Shown here one piece after another: positions 53,926 through 62,268 of a stretch of 64,000 bases of DNA. The stretch is from contig NZ_VWWP01000001.1 in the NCBI RefSeq assembly GCF_011752975.1, forward strand, positions 558,001 to 622,000, in the 5' to 3' direction. The position numbers and the translations under genes were made by a program. Within the stretch, counting starts at the first letter, position 1; every line of letters starts with the position of its first letter. This DNA comes from Chryseobacterium sp. Tr-659 (GTDB lineage Bacteria; Bacteroidota; Bacteroidia; Flavobacteriales; Weeksellaceae). The notes under the pieces were generated by a model. That model had not been told where the DNA came from, searched no databases, and saw only the letters and a program-made list of their open reading frames with translations.

Positions 53926-54308
53926 GCTCGAAGTGGGCTGCAATAAAACATTTCGTTATTTCCATACTCATAACTTGTTTACACTTCATTCCAACACTTT
54001 TATATGAGTGATTTTCTTCAAAGTTCATGGATGTAATTGATGAATTTTGAAGAAAACTACCCATTTTTACAAAGTCCTGTTCAAACTGAGGTTTTTAGGG
54101 GCTATAAAGCCACACCAGAAATTTGAACAGGATCTTATTTCATGAAAAAGTTTCTACTCCGGCTGGAATATAAAAATCTGAAACAGCAAAACCCGTGTCC
54201 ATATAGAAAGTATGGATAATCTGAATACTTAGTTGGGTGATTTTGCCATTTCATCCTTTTGCCTGAACTGAATCATCATTTTCAGCCTGAGTAAAGACAT
54301 TAATGGTT
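53926..54308. other. 383-base gap with hairpin, possible remnants
   Basis: No complete gene was found. A striking inverted repeat lies at 54075-54132 (see the repeat entry). The bases at 53930-54064 and 54140-54300 have short open stretches on the minus strand that look like decayed coding DNA (for example a run of residues ending FAVSDFYIPAGVETFS), but no start, stop or family is secure. Confidence 0.4.
54075..54132. repeat. 58-base inverted-repeat element
   Basis: TCCTGTTCAAA at 54075-54085 and its exact complement TTTGAACAGGA at 54122-54132 flank 36 bases that contain a second small stem (GGCT-ATAA-AGCC). It lacks a T-run, so it is not a normal terminator. It could be the end of a mobile element or a regulatory hairpin. 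Confidence 0.6.
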
Positions 54309-54800
54309 CTAAAATCTCTCCCAAAAAAAAGGCGGCTCCATTCCCAACGCTCTCAGATAAACATAGCCCTGCCCACGGTGGTGAATTTCGTTGTCAATAA
54401 AATAAAGAATATTTTCATATACCGGGAATTCATATTGCCCGAAAAGGTTGAAAACTTCCTGAAAACGTTCTTCCGAGATCTGATTGAAATAATGATTAAT
54501 CACCTCAGTTTCTTCATCCCATTTTTTTAAAATTTCTTCTTTTGTTTTAGGGTTGAAGCCTTCTTCGTTATATCCTTCCATATTTCCTTCGATGATTCCT
54601 TTTAAAGCAGGACCTGCAATGCTGATCATTTCTACTGCCAGTTTAGCAAACGGTCTCATCCCTCCCACGGAAAACTCAAATAATTCTTTTTCAGGGAAAG
54701 CTTCAATAACTCTTCTTGTAAGCTTTCTGTGTCCCTGCCAGTCTTTTAGTAGCTGTTCTGTGGTCATAAATTGTTTTGTTGCAGTTGCTGTAGTTGTCAT
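54309..54800 (-). CDS. DinB-family protein
   Basis: The 163-residue protein is a DinB-like four-helix bundle. The conserved His triplet positions are suggested by the first-helix QGHRKLTRRVIEAFP (about 20-34), the central EVINHYFNQISEERF, and the third motif NEIHHRGQGYVYLRALG (about 137-153). The GQGYVYLRALG end is typical of metal-binding DinB/YfiT proteins. They are thought to be thiol-transfer or metal-dependent enzymes with varied substrates. A minus-strand TATCTTTG box is upstream at 54829-54836. Confidence 0.85.
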   Translation of the reverse strand: MTTTATATKQFMTTEQLLKDWQGHRKLTRRVIEAFPEKELFEFSVGGMRPFAKLAVEMISIAGPALKGIIEGNMEGYNEEGFNPKTKEEILKKWDEETEVINHYFNQISEERFQEVFNLFGQYEFPVYENILYFIDNEIHHRGQGYVYLRALGMEPPFFWERF

Positions 54801-54828
54801 AATGTATTGTTTTTGTTTGTTGTTGATA

Positions 54829-54836
54829 CAAAGATA
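54829..54836 (-). promoter_or_regulatory. -7 box of the DinB gene
   Basis: On the minus strand TATCTTTG lies 28 bases before the ATG. The nearest upstream TTG (54851-54853) is 14 bases away, slightly short. Confidence 0.45.
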
Positions 54837-54917
54837 AAAGAGGGTTATGACAACAGTTTGTCAGTAGGATTTTAGATGTTGAAAAAATATTTTTTTCTGT
54901 ATTAAAATATTGATACC

Positions 54918-54925
54918 TACTTTTG
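54918..54925 (+). promoter_or_regulatory. -7 box of the lipoprotein gene
   Basis: TACTTTTG is 50 bases before the ATG at 54976. It sits inside the longer frame that starts at 54910, so the shorter start is favoured. Confidence 0.45.
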
Positions 54926-54975
54926 CGTTAGAAGAAAAGTATATTAATAAAAAGAAATTAATTATTATTAAAATT

Positions 54976-55560
54976 ATGAAGAAGTATATTTTGCCTGTTG
55001 TTACTGTTCTTTTATTAGTATCATGCAATAAGATTGAGGAAAAAATAGATCAGACCGTTCAAAAAACTACGGAAACCGTTCAGCAAAAGACACAGCAAGT
55101 GGTAGAAGAGACCGTTAAAAAAACAGTAAATGAATCTATCAATTCTTTAACCAGCTCCCAGGATGTAAGATTTAATGAAGTTTTCCCTGCCACAGGCAAA
55201 TCTGTTGTTACCGAAGATAAAGGAAAGAAATTTAAATTCCCAAACGGTACAGAAGGATATATATTCAAATATAGGGCAGACATTGCAGTATTGCTTCCGT
55301 TTCTTGAAGGACAGCTGACTTCCGATGAACAGAAATCAGAAAAGAAAGCCCGAAAAATTGACGGACAGAGCATTGTTGACAAAATAAGCTTTATCTCCAA
55401 ATTTCTTCCGGAAAATACTTTTGATACAAGCTTTCTGGAAGATATTAAAACAGATAAGAATATTGAATATTATAAACTGAAAAGATTCCCAAACAGCAGC
55501 ACCATTATCTACAATCCTAAAAATCAGACCATCATACAATACGTAGAGGTAAATAAATAA
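54976..55560 (+). CDS. Lipoprotein with helical repeat, unknown function
   Basis: The ATG at 54976 gives 194 residues with a lipoprotein signal MKKYILPVVTVLLLVSC (Cys17). A stretch of about 40 residues follows that is rich in Thr, Gln, Val and Lys with a heptad feel (EEKIDQTVQKTTETVQQ and KTVNESINSL), suggesting a coiled coil. The C-terminal 130 residues include GKKFKFPNGTEGYIFKYR and a basic LTSDEQKSEKKARKIDG. No domain was recognised. A terminator follows directly. Confidence 0.72.
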   Translation: MKKYILPVVTVLLLVSCNKIEEKIDQTVQKTTETVQQKTQQVVEETVKKTVNESINSLTSSQDVRFNEVFPATGKSVVTEDKGKKFKFPNGTEGYIFKYRADIAVLLPFLEGQLTSDEQKSEKKARKIDGQSIVDKISFISKFLPENTFDTSFLEDIKTDKNIEYYKLKRFPNSSTIIYNPKNQTIIQYVEVNK

Positions 55561-55567
55561 TTTGGAT

Positions 55568-55589
55568 ATGGCCGGTTTCTCCCGGCCAT
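55568..55589 (+). terminator. Terminator of the lipoprotein gene
   Basis: ATGGCCGG pairs with CCGGCCAT (8 bp, six-base loop), then TTTTTG. Confidence 0.8.
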
Positions 55590-55600
55590 TTTTTGTACCC

Positions 55601-55630
55601 CGTCATTACGAGCTTTGCGAAGCTGTCTCA
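55601..55630. repeat. REP-like palindromic element (first copy)
   Basis: The sequence cgtcattacgagctttgc, continuing to gaagctgtctca, has an imperfect palindrome (agcttTGCGAAGct) and resembles the GTCATTGCGAG-type repeats scattered between Bacteroidota genes. A related element is at 62171-62224. Confidence 0.45.
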
Positions 55631-55858
55631 GCCTGTTGAAAATTACTTATCCAAAAGAATTAAATCATTTTTATTCCTAATGTTAGCTAATTTTTTTCAT
55701 ATTATTAATAAGCAACTTAATGTTTTGTAAATCAAATATTGATTTTTATGAAATAATATTATTTATATGTATTTTTAGTATTTATTATTAGTATATGTTT
55801 GATTTTTGTATTTAATATTTATATTTTCATTAGATTTGTTGAATTATTAACAAATGAT

Positions 55859-58279
55859 ATGAAAAGGAAATTATTTAATGAAAAAATCTGTGCATTAGTA
55901 TTAAGCGGCGTAGGTACTATGGGATATGCACAGGAAAGCGTAAAAGAAAACAATATAGATGAAGTAGTGGTAACTACGGGGAGAACTAAGCCCAGAACCA
56001 TAATTACCTCAGCAATTCCTATTGATAATATTTCGGCAGGACAATTAAAATCTACAGGACAAATTACTTTTGATAAAGCGCTGACTTATGCCGTACCATC
56101 TTTTAATTCATCACAGCAAACCGTTTCCGATGCAACAGCTCATTTTGATCCGGCAGATTTAAGAGGATTAGGCCCATCCAGAACATTAGTTTTGGTCAAC
56201 AATAAAAGAAAAAATCAAAGTGCTTTAATTTATGTAAATGATACACCGGGAAAAGGTGAGGTTGGTACAGATCTGAAAAGTATTCCGTCTGCCGCTTTAC
56301 AAAATGTGGAAGTATTGAGAGATGGTGCATCTGCACAGTATGGTTCTGATGCTATTGCGGGAGTTATTAATATTATCCTTAAAAACAGTGTTGGAAAAAG
56401 TGCTGTTAATCTTTTTTCAGGTATCACTTCAAAAGGAGACGGTTTTAATATCGGAGCAGATTTTAATACAGGAATCAGAGTTGCAAAAAATGGAAGCTTG
56501 AATCTTACATTGGGATATACTTCTCAAAATAAAACGAACCGTGCAGGTTCTGTTACAAAAGATGAACTTTTTGGTGTAGATAATGCTTGGACGCGGGCTA
56601 ATCCAGGCTTAGGGATGATTATAGGGCAGCCGGAAACAAAAGTGGCTAATATGTTTGTGAATTTTGAATTGCCAACAAGTGAGACAGGTAAATTTTATGC
56701 TTTTGGTGGTACAACTTACAGAAATGGGACTAGTTATGCTTTGTATAGAACACCCTATTGGGTAACTTCAGATTTTGGTTTATTAACTCCAAAAGGACAA
56801 CCTTACAATGGATTTCAGCCGGAATTTAAAACAGATGTTTATGATTATAATTTAACCTCAGGGTGGAAAGGAATGTTGGGGAAATGGAGTTTTGATGGTA
56901 GTGCAACCTTTGGCTCCAATGCCGTAAATTATGTTGTAGGAAACACCATTAATACATCTTTGGGGGTAAATTCACCCACCCGTTTTAAAGCAGGCGGCCA
57001 TCAGTTCAGTAATATTATAGGAAACATAGATCTCAGCCGAAATTTTGGTACGTTTGTTTTAGGAGCCGGAGTTGAAGTACGCAATGAAAACTATCAGGCA
57101 AGGGCAGGAGAGGAAACATCTTATATAGGAAGTGGTGCAGAGTCATTTCCAGGGCTGCAGCCTCAAAACGAAGTCAATAAAAATCGGCAGAATATTGGAG
57201 CTTATATGAACGCTGAATGGGATATTACAAAAAATCTGTTACTCGGAGGAACTGTGAGATATGAAAACTTCAGTGATTTTGGAAATAATGTTTCCTGGAA
57301 AGGAAATGCAAGGTATAAATTGCTGGATGATAAATTGGTTTTCCGCGGTTCTGTTTCTACAGGATTTCGAGCCCCTTCATTACATCAAATTTATTATTCC
57401 AATGTTCAAACCAAAATTACAGGGAATACTGTAGCTAATCAGGGTACTTTTAATAATGACTCTCAAATTGTAAGATCTGATCTTGGTGTGCCCAAATTAA
57501 ATGCCGAAAAAGCTTTTAACATTACTGGAGGGTTTGCCGTAAAGCCTTTTAAAAACCTGACTATTACAGCAGATTATTATAGAATAAAAATTAAAGATCG
57601 GGTACTTTTCTCAGGAGATATTGGTTATAAAACCGGCGCTCCGGGTAGTCCGGATATAACAAACCCTGTGGAAGTAATATTAAACAATAATAAAATAACC
57701 ACTTTGAAATTTTTTACCAATGCTGTAAATACAGTTACTGAGGGCGTAGATTTCGTAGCTAATTATTATACTTCTGCGATAGGTAAAGGAAGATTGGGAA
57801 TTATTGCGGCTTTCAATTATAACGAAACTAAGATAGTAGATAATATTGCCGTTCCACCTATTTTGGCTGAAAATGGTTACTCAGAAAACTTTTTTGATAG
57901 AAAGGAACAATCGAGAATTATCTCTGCAAGACCAAAAACAAAGACTATTCTCAGCCTTTCTTATGATATCTCAAAATTTAATTTTAACTTTAATAATACT
58001 TACTTTGGTTCCGTTACCTGGCAGCACGCAACTGATCCTGCCAAAGATCAGACATTTTCTGGTAAGGTAGTTACAGACTTAGTCGTAACATATAAAATCA
58101 CAAAAGACCTTAAAGTTTCCGGAGTTGTAAATAATTTATTTAATATTTATCCGGATGTTATAGATAGCAAGGGAGATGTAGTAACAGATCTTGGAGGAAG
58201 ATTCAAATATCCTTGGGAGGTAAATCAGTTTGGATTTAACGGAACAACTTTTCAGCTAAACGTTAATTATACTTTTTAA
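55859..58279 (+). CDS. TonB-dependent outer-membrane receptor
   Basis: The ATG at 55859 gives 806 residues with a signal peptide ending GTMGYAQ (about 25). There is no carboxypeptidase-like domain at the start; the TonB box region EVVVTTGRTKPRT (about 33-45) is followed by a plug with DLRGLGPSRTLVLVNNKR and GASAQYGSDAIAGVINIIL. A 22-strand barrel runs to the end and closes with the aromatic FQLNVNYTF. It lacks an adjacent SusD partner. A terminator lies 88 bases after it, then a cobalamin adenosyltransferase gene; it could bring in a metal chelate or vitamin B12, which I only infer from the neighbour. Confidence 0.9.
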   Translation: MKRKLFNEKICALVLSGVGTMGYAQESVKENNIDEVVVTTGRTKPRTIITSAIPIDNISAGQLKSTGQITFDKALTYAVPSFNSSQQTVSDATAHFDPADLRGLGPSRTLVLVNNKRKNQSALIYVNDTPGKGEVGTDLKSIPSAALQNVEVLRDGASAQYGSDAIAGVINIILKNSVGKSAVNLFSGITSKGDGFNIGADFNTGIRVAKNGSLNLTLGYTSQNKTNRAGSVTKDELFGVDNAWTRANPGLGMIIGQPETKVANMFVNFELPTSETGKFYAFGGTTYRNGTSYALYRTPYWVTSDFGLLTPKGQPYNGFQPEFKTDVYDYNLTSGWKGMLGKWSFDGSATFGSNAVNYVVGNTINTSLGVNSPTRFKAGGHQFSNIIGNIDLSRNFGTFVLGAGVEVRNENYQARAGEETSYIGSGAESFPGLQPQNEVNKNRQNIGAYMNAEWDITKNLLLGGTVRYENFSDFGNNVSWKGNARYKLLDDKLVFRGSVSTGFRAPSLHQIYYSNVQTKITGNTVANQGTFNNDSQIVRSDLGVPKLNAEKAFNITGGFAVKPFKNLTITADYYRIKIKDRVLFSGDIGYKTGAPGSPDITNPVEVILNNNKITTLKFFTNAVNTVTEGVDFVANYYTSAIGKGRLGIIAAFNYNETKIVDNIAVPPILAENGYSENFFDRKEQSRIISARPKTKTILSLSYDISKFNFNFNNTYFGSVTWQHATDPAKDQTFSGKVVTDLVVTYKITKDLKVSGVVNNLFNIYPDVIDSKGDVVTDLGGRFKYPWEVNQFGFNGTTFQLNVNYTF

Positions 58280-58366
58280 TCTATAAATAAAGAAATTGAC
58301 ATTTGCATTGTCATGCCTAACAAAGGCGGAGTAATTTCAAAAGATATAAAACTCACATGTGTAAAT

Positions 58367-58399
58367 ATTACCTGACATTAATTCCTGATGTCAGGTAAT
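58367..58399 (+). terminator. Terminator of the TonB receptor gene
   Basis: ATTACCTGACAT pairs with ATGTCAGGTAAT (12 bp, nine-base loop) followed by TATTTTTC. It also lies in the longer alternative frame of the next gene, which supports the later start. Confidence 0.8.
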
Positions 58400-58474
58400 T
58401 ATTTTTCAGGCAGAATGGGAAGCTATTGTTATATTTTACTTTTTACATTGTACAAAAAACGGTATTTTAGTAGT

Positions 58475-59044
58475 ATGAAAATTTATACGAAAACAGGAGA
58501 TAAAGGTCAGACGGCACTTTATGGCGGTACGAGAGTTTCCAAAGCCAGTGCAAGAGTAGACGGCTACGGAAATATAGACGAACTGAATTCATTCATTGGA
58601 ATTGCGAAAAGCCATATTGAAGATGAAGAAGTTTTAAGACAGTTGAAAAAAATACAGTTTGATCTGTTTACAGTAGGTTCAGAAGCGGCTACTCCGGCAG
58701 ATAAACTGATGCTGGCTAATGGAAAATCGCGTCTTCCGATCATTATTTCAGAAACGGAAATTGAAGAGCTGGAACAGTGGATGGATGCTTTCGATGAAAA
58801 GCTTGAGCCCCTTCAGTATTTTATCCTTCCCGGAGGTGGAAAACCTGCAACATTTTTACATGCTGCCAGAACCATTTGCAGAAGAGCAGAACGTTCATTG
58901 GTGTTTTTAAATGAAGCCGAAGAAGTACGTCCGGAATTAATCAAATATTTAAACAGACTTTCAGATTATCTTTTTGTACTGGCAAGATATATTTCAAAAC
59001 TGAACAACGAACCGGAAGAATACTGGAACCCGAATGAAAGATAA
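58475..59044 (+). CDS. Cob(I)alamin adenosyltransferase, PduO type
   Basis: The ATG at 58475 gives 189 residues, the normal length; the longer frame before it crosses a terminator. The start KIYTKTGDKGQTALYGGTRVSK (about 2-23) is the ATP-binding loop of PduO/MMAB enzymes, and later RTICRRAERSLVFLNE carries the conserved Arg and Glu, with RLSDYLFVLARYIS at the end. It attaches adenosyl to cob(I)alamin to form coenzyme B12. It overlaps the thiamine gene by 11 bases, so the two are co-transcribed. Confidence 0.93.
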   Translation: MKIYTKTGDKGQTALYGGTRVSKASARVDGYGNIDELNSFIGIAKSHIEDEEVLRQLKKIQFDLFTVGSEAATPADKLMLANGKSRLPIIISETEIEELEQWMDAFDEKLEPLQYFILPGGGKPATFLHAARTICRRAERSLVFLNEAEEVRPELIKYLNRLSDYLFVLARYISKLNNEPEEYWNPNER

Positions 59045-59681
59045 AGTATTGCTTTTCATCAACGGAGATGCTCCGAAATCGTTCCCGGATCTTGAAAATT
59101 ATGGACTGATTGCCTGTACAGACGGTGCTTTCCATTATTTAAAAAAATTAGGTTTCCCTTTGGATAAACTGGATTTTATTTCCGGTGATTTTGATTCGCA
59201 TTCCGGATCTGATGAAGATATGTATGAAGATAGATTTATCCTTACTTTAGATCAGGATAAAACAGATTTTCATAAAGCCATAGAAATCATTTTGGAAAGA
59301 GGCTTTGGAGAAATTAATGTTTTCGGAGGAAGCGGAGGGGAGCAAGATCATTTTTTAGGAAACCTTACCGTTGCTTACGGATTCAAAGATTGTATGAAAA
59401 TTAAGTTTTATGATGAATTTTCCGAATATTATTTTATCCCCAATGATTTTAAATTGAAAGGGGTGAAAAACAGAATGATTTCTCTTTATCCTTTTCCATC
59501 GGTGAATAATATAACAACGAAAGGACTCAACTGGCCTTTGACAAATGGAAATTTAAGTATTACCTCAAGAATTGGAACCCGAAATTTTGCTATTGAAAAT
59601 GAGATTTCTGTAGAATATGAATCAGGTGATGTATTGTTGTTTGTAGGAATCAATGAAATCGAATATCCGACAATCTATTAA
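59034..59681 (+). CDS. Thiamine pyrophosphokinase
   Basis: The 215-residue protein has the TPK family layout. The catalytic N-terminal domain shows INGDAPKSF, LIACTDGAFHYL with the metal-binding Asp, FISGDFDS, DQDKTDFHKAI and GGSGGEQDHFLGNL (about 102-115). A C-terminal thiamine-binding beta domain follows with GLNWPLTNGNLSITSRI. TPK makes thiamine diphosphate from thiamine and ATP. Its ATG lies inside the end of the adenosyltransferase gene, so both cofactor genes form a small operon. Confidence 0.92.
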   Translation: MKDKVLLFINGDAPKSFPDLENYGLIACTDGAFHYLKKLGFPLDKLDFISGDFDSHSGSDEDMYEDRFILTLDQDKTDFHKAIEIILERGFGEINVFGGSGGEQDHFLGNLTVAYGFKDCMKIKFYDEFSEYYFIPNDFKLKGVKNRMISLYPFPSVNNITTKGLNWPLTNGNLSITSRIGTRNFAIENEISVEYESGDVLLFVGINEIEYPTIY

Positions 59682-59702
59682 AAGAATCTAATATATCAAT
59701 AG

Positions 59703-59758
59703 AAACGGGCTTTAGCCCGTTTAAAATAAAAAATAATTTAATCAACTGGCTTTAGCCA
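59703..59758. repeat. Pair of GGCTTTAGCC palindromes
   Basis: AAACGGGC-TTTA-GCCCGTTT at 59703-59722 and TGGC-TTTA-GCCA at 59747-59758 share the core GGC-TTTA-GCC. The first could act as a weak terminator for the upstream operon; the second has no T-run. They look like copies of one repeat type. Confidence 0.6.
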
Positions 59759-59769
59759 AAACTTAATCA

Positions 59770-60645
59770 TTGAACACATTCATCAAAATATCAGTTTTCA
59801 CTATTTCATTATGCTGTATTTTTTCATGTAAAACGCAGCATTTTGAAACACCCGAATATGGCAAAAATGAAACTGAAAAGGTTATTGATATAAAAAAAGT
59901 TACCAATTTCCGGACTTTAGGAAATATTAAAAATACAGAAGGAAGAACGCTAAAAGAAGGAAAGTTTTACAGAAGCGCCCATCTTCACAAGCTGAAAAGA
60001 AAATCCTTTAATACTATTGAAAGACTGGGAATAAAAGAAATTATTGATCTCAGAAACTCTAAAGAAATAAATCAAAAACCGGATCAGATTCCTGCCGAAA
60101 TTACATACAAAAAATACTCAGCGTTCGAAGATGAAGGGGATCAGCTTGCTCAGGCTAAAAAAATGGTATTGAAAGGAAAAGTGAACGCTTCCGATGCAGA
60201 TAAAAGAATGATTGATTTCTATCGCGAATATGTGACAGAAAATCCAGGAACTATAAAAACTATTGTTTCAGAAATATTAGAATCCAACCAACCGGTTCTT
60301 TATCATTGTACAGCCGGAAAGGACAGAACAGGGATTATCACAGCTTTAATCCTGACAATTCTGAAGTTTGATAAAGAAACAATTTACAATGATTATCTTC
60401 TCTCCAACAATTACAGGAAAGATCTGGTTCAAAAAAGACTCAATCTGGCAAATAACTTACATTTTTTATATCCTAAAATGGATCTGAAAGTACTGGAAAA
60501 ACTGAGCTGGGTAGAAAAAAGATATCTTGATGCTGCTTTTGATGAAATTAATAAAAAATATGGTTCTACTGATGTTTATATTCAACAGGTATTAGGAATC
60601 TCTGAAAATAAAAGAATGGAATACATTCAAAAGTTCACATATTGA
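59770..60645 (+). CDS. Tyrosine-phosphatase-like lipoprotein
   Basis: The frame starts at a TTG, and no ATG lies near the signal peptide; the predicted lipoprotein signal IKISVFTISLCCIFSC is intact, so the TTG start seems right. The 291-residue protein has the signature HCTAGKDRTGI with Cys180 and Arg186 (C-x5-R). It also has NFRTLGN and FYRSAHLHKL, and IIDLRNSKE with the general-acid region in the KYSAFEDEGD part. This fits atypical Tyr/Ser phosphatases (DSP-like, LpxE-unlike). It could act on periplasmic or surface phosphoproteins or inositol phosphates. The substrate is unknown. Confidence 0.85.
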   Translation: MNTFIKISVFTISLCCIFSCKTQHFETPEYGKNETEKVIDIKKVTNFRTLGNIKNTEGRTLKEGKFYRSAHLHKLKRKSFNTIERLGIKEIIDLRNSKEINQKPDQIPAEITYKKYSAFEDEGDQLAQAKKMVLKGKVNASDADKRMIDFYREYVTENPGTIKTIVSEILESNQPVLYHCTAGKDRTGIITALILTILKFDKETIYNDYLLSNNYRKDLVQKRLNLANNLHFLYPKMDLKVLEKLSWVEKRYLDAAFDEINKKYGSTDVYIQQVLGISENKRMEYIQKFTY

Positions 60646-60765
60646 TTATCTGAAAGAGGTAGAGCGGGCGGAGCACAGAATTATTATTGAAAATTATAAT
60701 AATTTTAACATCCAAAAATCAAACTTTTTTAGCAATTTTGCATTTCTTAATTCACTTGTTTAGAA

Positions 60766-62160
60766 ATGAAAATAAAGTACTCGGAACTTATTGATCAGAC
60801 ATTATATTTTCCTACGGAGGAATTTAATGTTTCTGAGAACAATTTGTTGTTTCACGATGTTCCTTTAATGGATGTTGTTGAACAATTTGGCACCCCGCTA
60901 AAAATTAGCTACCTGCCGAGAATTTCTCAAAATATTCAGAAAGCTAAAAGCTGGTTTAAAGAAGCTTTTGAGAAAACCGAATATAAAAAGAATTATACCT
61001 ACTGCTACTGTACAAAATCCAGTCATTTCAATTTTGTTCTGGAAGAAGCTTTGAAGAATGAAATTTCTATCGAAACCTCTTCTGCTTATGATATGGATAT
61101 TGTAAAATCTCTTTATGAAAAAGGGAAAGTAGATAAAAATATAGAGGTAATCTGTAATGGGTTCAAAACAGATGATTATCTGACAAAGATTTCAGATATG
61201 ATCAATAATGGTTTTGAAAATATTACTCCAATTCTGGATAACTACCGTGAACTGGATAAACTTACGGAAAGTATCGACACAACTTTTGATATCGGAATCA
61301 GAATCGCATCAGAGGAAGAACCGAAATTCGAATTTTATACGTCAAGATTAGGAATCGGATACAAGGATATTATTCCTTATTACAGCCAGAAGATTGCTGA
61401 ACACCCGAATGCAAGACTGAAAATGCTTCACTTCTTCATCAATACGGGGATTAAAGATACTTCATACTACTGGAACGAATTGTACAAATGTCTTCGTGTA
61501 TATGCACGTTTGAAAAAAATTGCTCCGGAAGTGGATTCTTTGAATATTGGTGGCGGATTCCCAATCAAAACTTCTCTGAATTTTGATTACGACTATCAGT
61601 ACATGGTAGAAGAGATTGTTTCTCAGATCAAAAAATTCTGTGAAGAGGAAGGAGTTGAAGAACCAAATATTTATACTGAATTCGGAAGCTTTACAGTAGG
61701 AGAAAGCGGGGCTAACCTCTATAAAATTATTTCTCAGAAACGTCAGAATGACAGAGAAAAATGGAACATGATTGATTCTTCTTTCATGACCACACTTCCT
61801 GATACATGGGCTATTTCAAGACACTTTATTATGCTTCCGTTAAACCGTTGGGAAGATACTTATGAAAGAGTATTCTTAGGAGGATTAACATGTGATTCAG
61901 ATGATTATTATAACTCTGAGCAGCATACCAACGCCATTTATTTACCTGTTTTCAGTGATACAAAACCTTTGTATATCGGTTTCTTCCACACTGGAGCTTA
62001 TCAGGAAACCATCGGAGGATATGGAGGTGTACATCACTGTCTGATGCCGCAGCCGAGACACGTCCTCATTCAGAAAGATGAAAACGGTGATCTGCATTAC
62101 GAAATTTTCCGTGAGAAACAGGAACCGGAAGATGTATTGAAACTCCTTGGTTACAAATAA
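60766..62160 (+). CDS. speA: Arginine decarboxylase, short (alanine-racemase-fold) type
   Basis: The 464-residue protein is a fold-III PLP decarboxylase shorter than the E. coli SpeA of about 630 residues. K84 in YCYCTKSSHFN is the Schiff-base lysine. Further motifs are LNIGGGFPIKTS, the IYTEFGSFTVGESGANLY segment, and the C-terminal GGYGGVHHCLMPQPRHVLI with the usual Cys. The short form is typical of Bacteroidota and makes agmatine. The agmatinase gene lies 955 bases downstream, beyond a HAD gene on the other strand, so putrescine synthesis from arginine is complete in this window. Confidence 0.9.
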   Translation: MKIKYSELIDQTLYFPTEEFNVSENNLLFHDVPLMDVVEQFGTPLKISYLPRISQNIQKAKSWFKEAFEKTEYKKNYTYCYCTKSSHFNFVLEEALKNEISIETSSAYDMDIVKSLYEKGKVDKNIEVICNGFKTDDYLTKISDMINNGFENITPILDNYRELDKLTESIDTTFDIGIRIASEEEPKFEFYTSRLGIGYKDIIPYYSQKIAEHPNARLKMLHFFINTGIKDTSYYWNELYKCLRVYARLKKIAPEVDSLNIGGGFPIKTSLNFDYDYQYMVEEIVSQIKKFCEEEGVEEPNIYTEFGSFTVGESGANLYKIISQKRQNDREKWNMIDSSFMTTLPDTWAISRHFIMLPLNRWEDTYERVFLGGLTCDSDDYYNSEQHTNAIYLPVFSDTKPLYIGFFHTGAYQETIGGYGGVHHCLMPQPRHVLIQKDENGDLHYEIFREKQEPEDVLKLLGYK

Positions 62161-62170
62161 GACCTTAATC

Positions 62171-62224
62171 TGTCAGTGCGAGGAACGAATGTGATGAAGC
62201 TATCTATTTCGGATTCGAATGACA
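62171..62224. repeat. REP-like palindromic element (second copy)
   Basis: TGTCAGTGCGAGGAACGAATG near one end and ATTCGAATGACA at the other are partly complementary (tgtca with tgaca, ttcg with cgaa). It resembles the GTCATTGCGAG repeats and the copy at 55601. It lies between speA and its terminator. Confidence 0.5.
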
Positions 62225-62236
62225 AACATACAAAGC

Positions 62237-62265
62237 AAAAGCTCTCAGTTTTTCTGAGAGCTTTT
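62237..62265. terminator. Bidirectional terminator of speA and the HAD gene
   Basis: AAAAGCTCTCAG pairs with CTGAGAGCTTTT (12 bp) around TTTTT, with T-runs on both strands. It lies between the convergent stops. Confidence 0.88.
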
Positions 62266-62268
62266 TAT

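Larger units (their letters stand above)
55561..55858. other. Gap of 298 bases before the TonB receptor
   Basis: It holds the terminator (55568-55589), a REP-like palindrome (55601-55630), a TATGTTTG -7 box at 55794-55801, and otherwise very AT-rich DNA with no gene. Confidence 0.5.

Noticed and set aside
53870..54064. Open frame of 64 codons on the minus strand after the alpha/beta hydrolase
   Set aside because: It overlaps the end of the hydrolase gene, has no recognised domain or promoter, and may be a decayed fragment. It is mentioned only as part of the gap.
54303..54530. Plus-strand frame across the DinB gene
   Set aside because: It is an antisense shadow of DinB with no family features.
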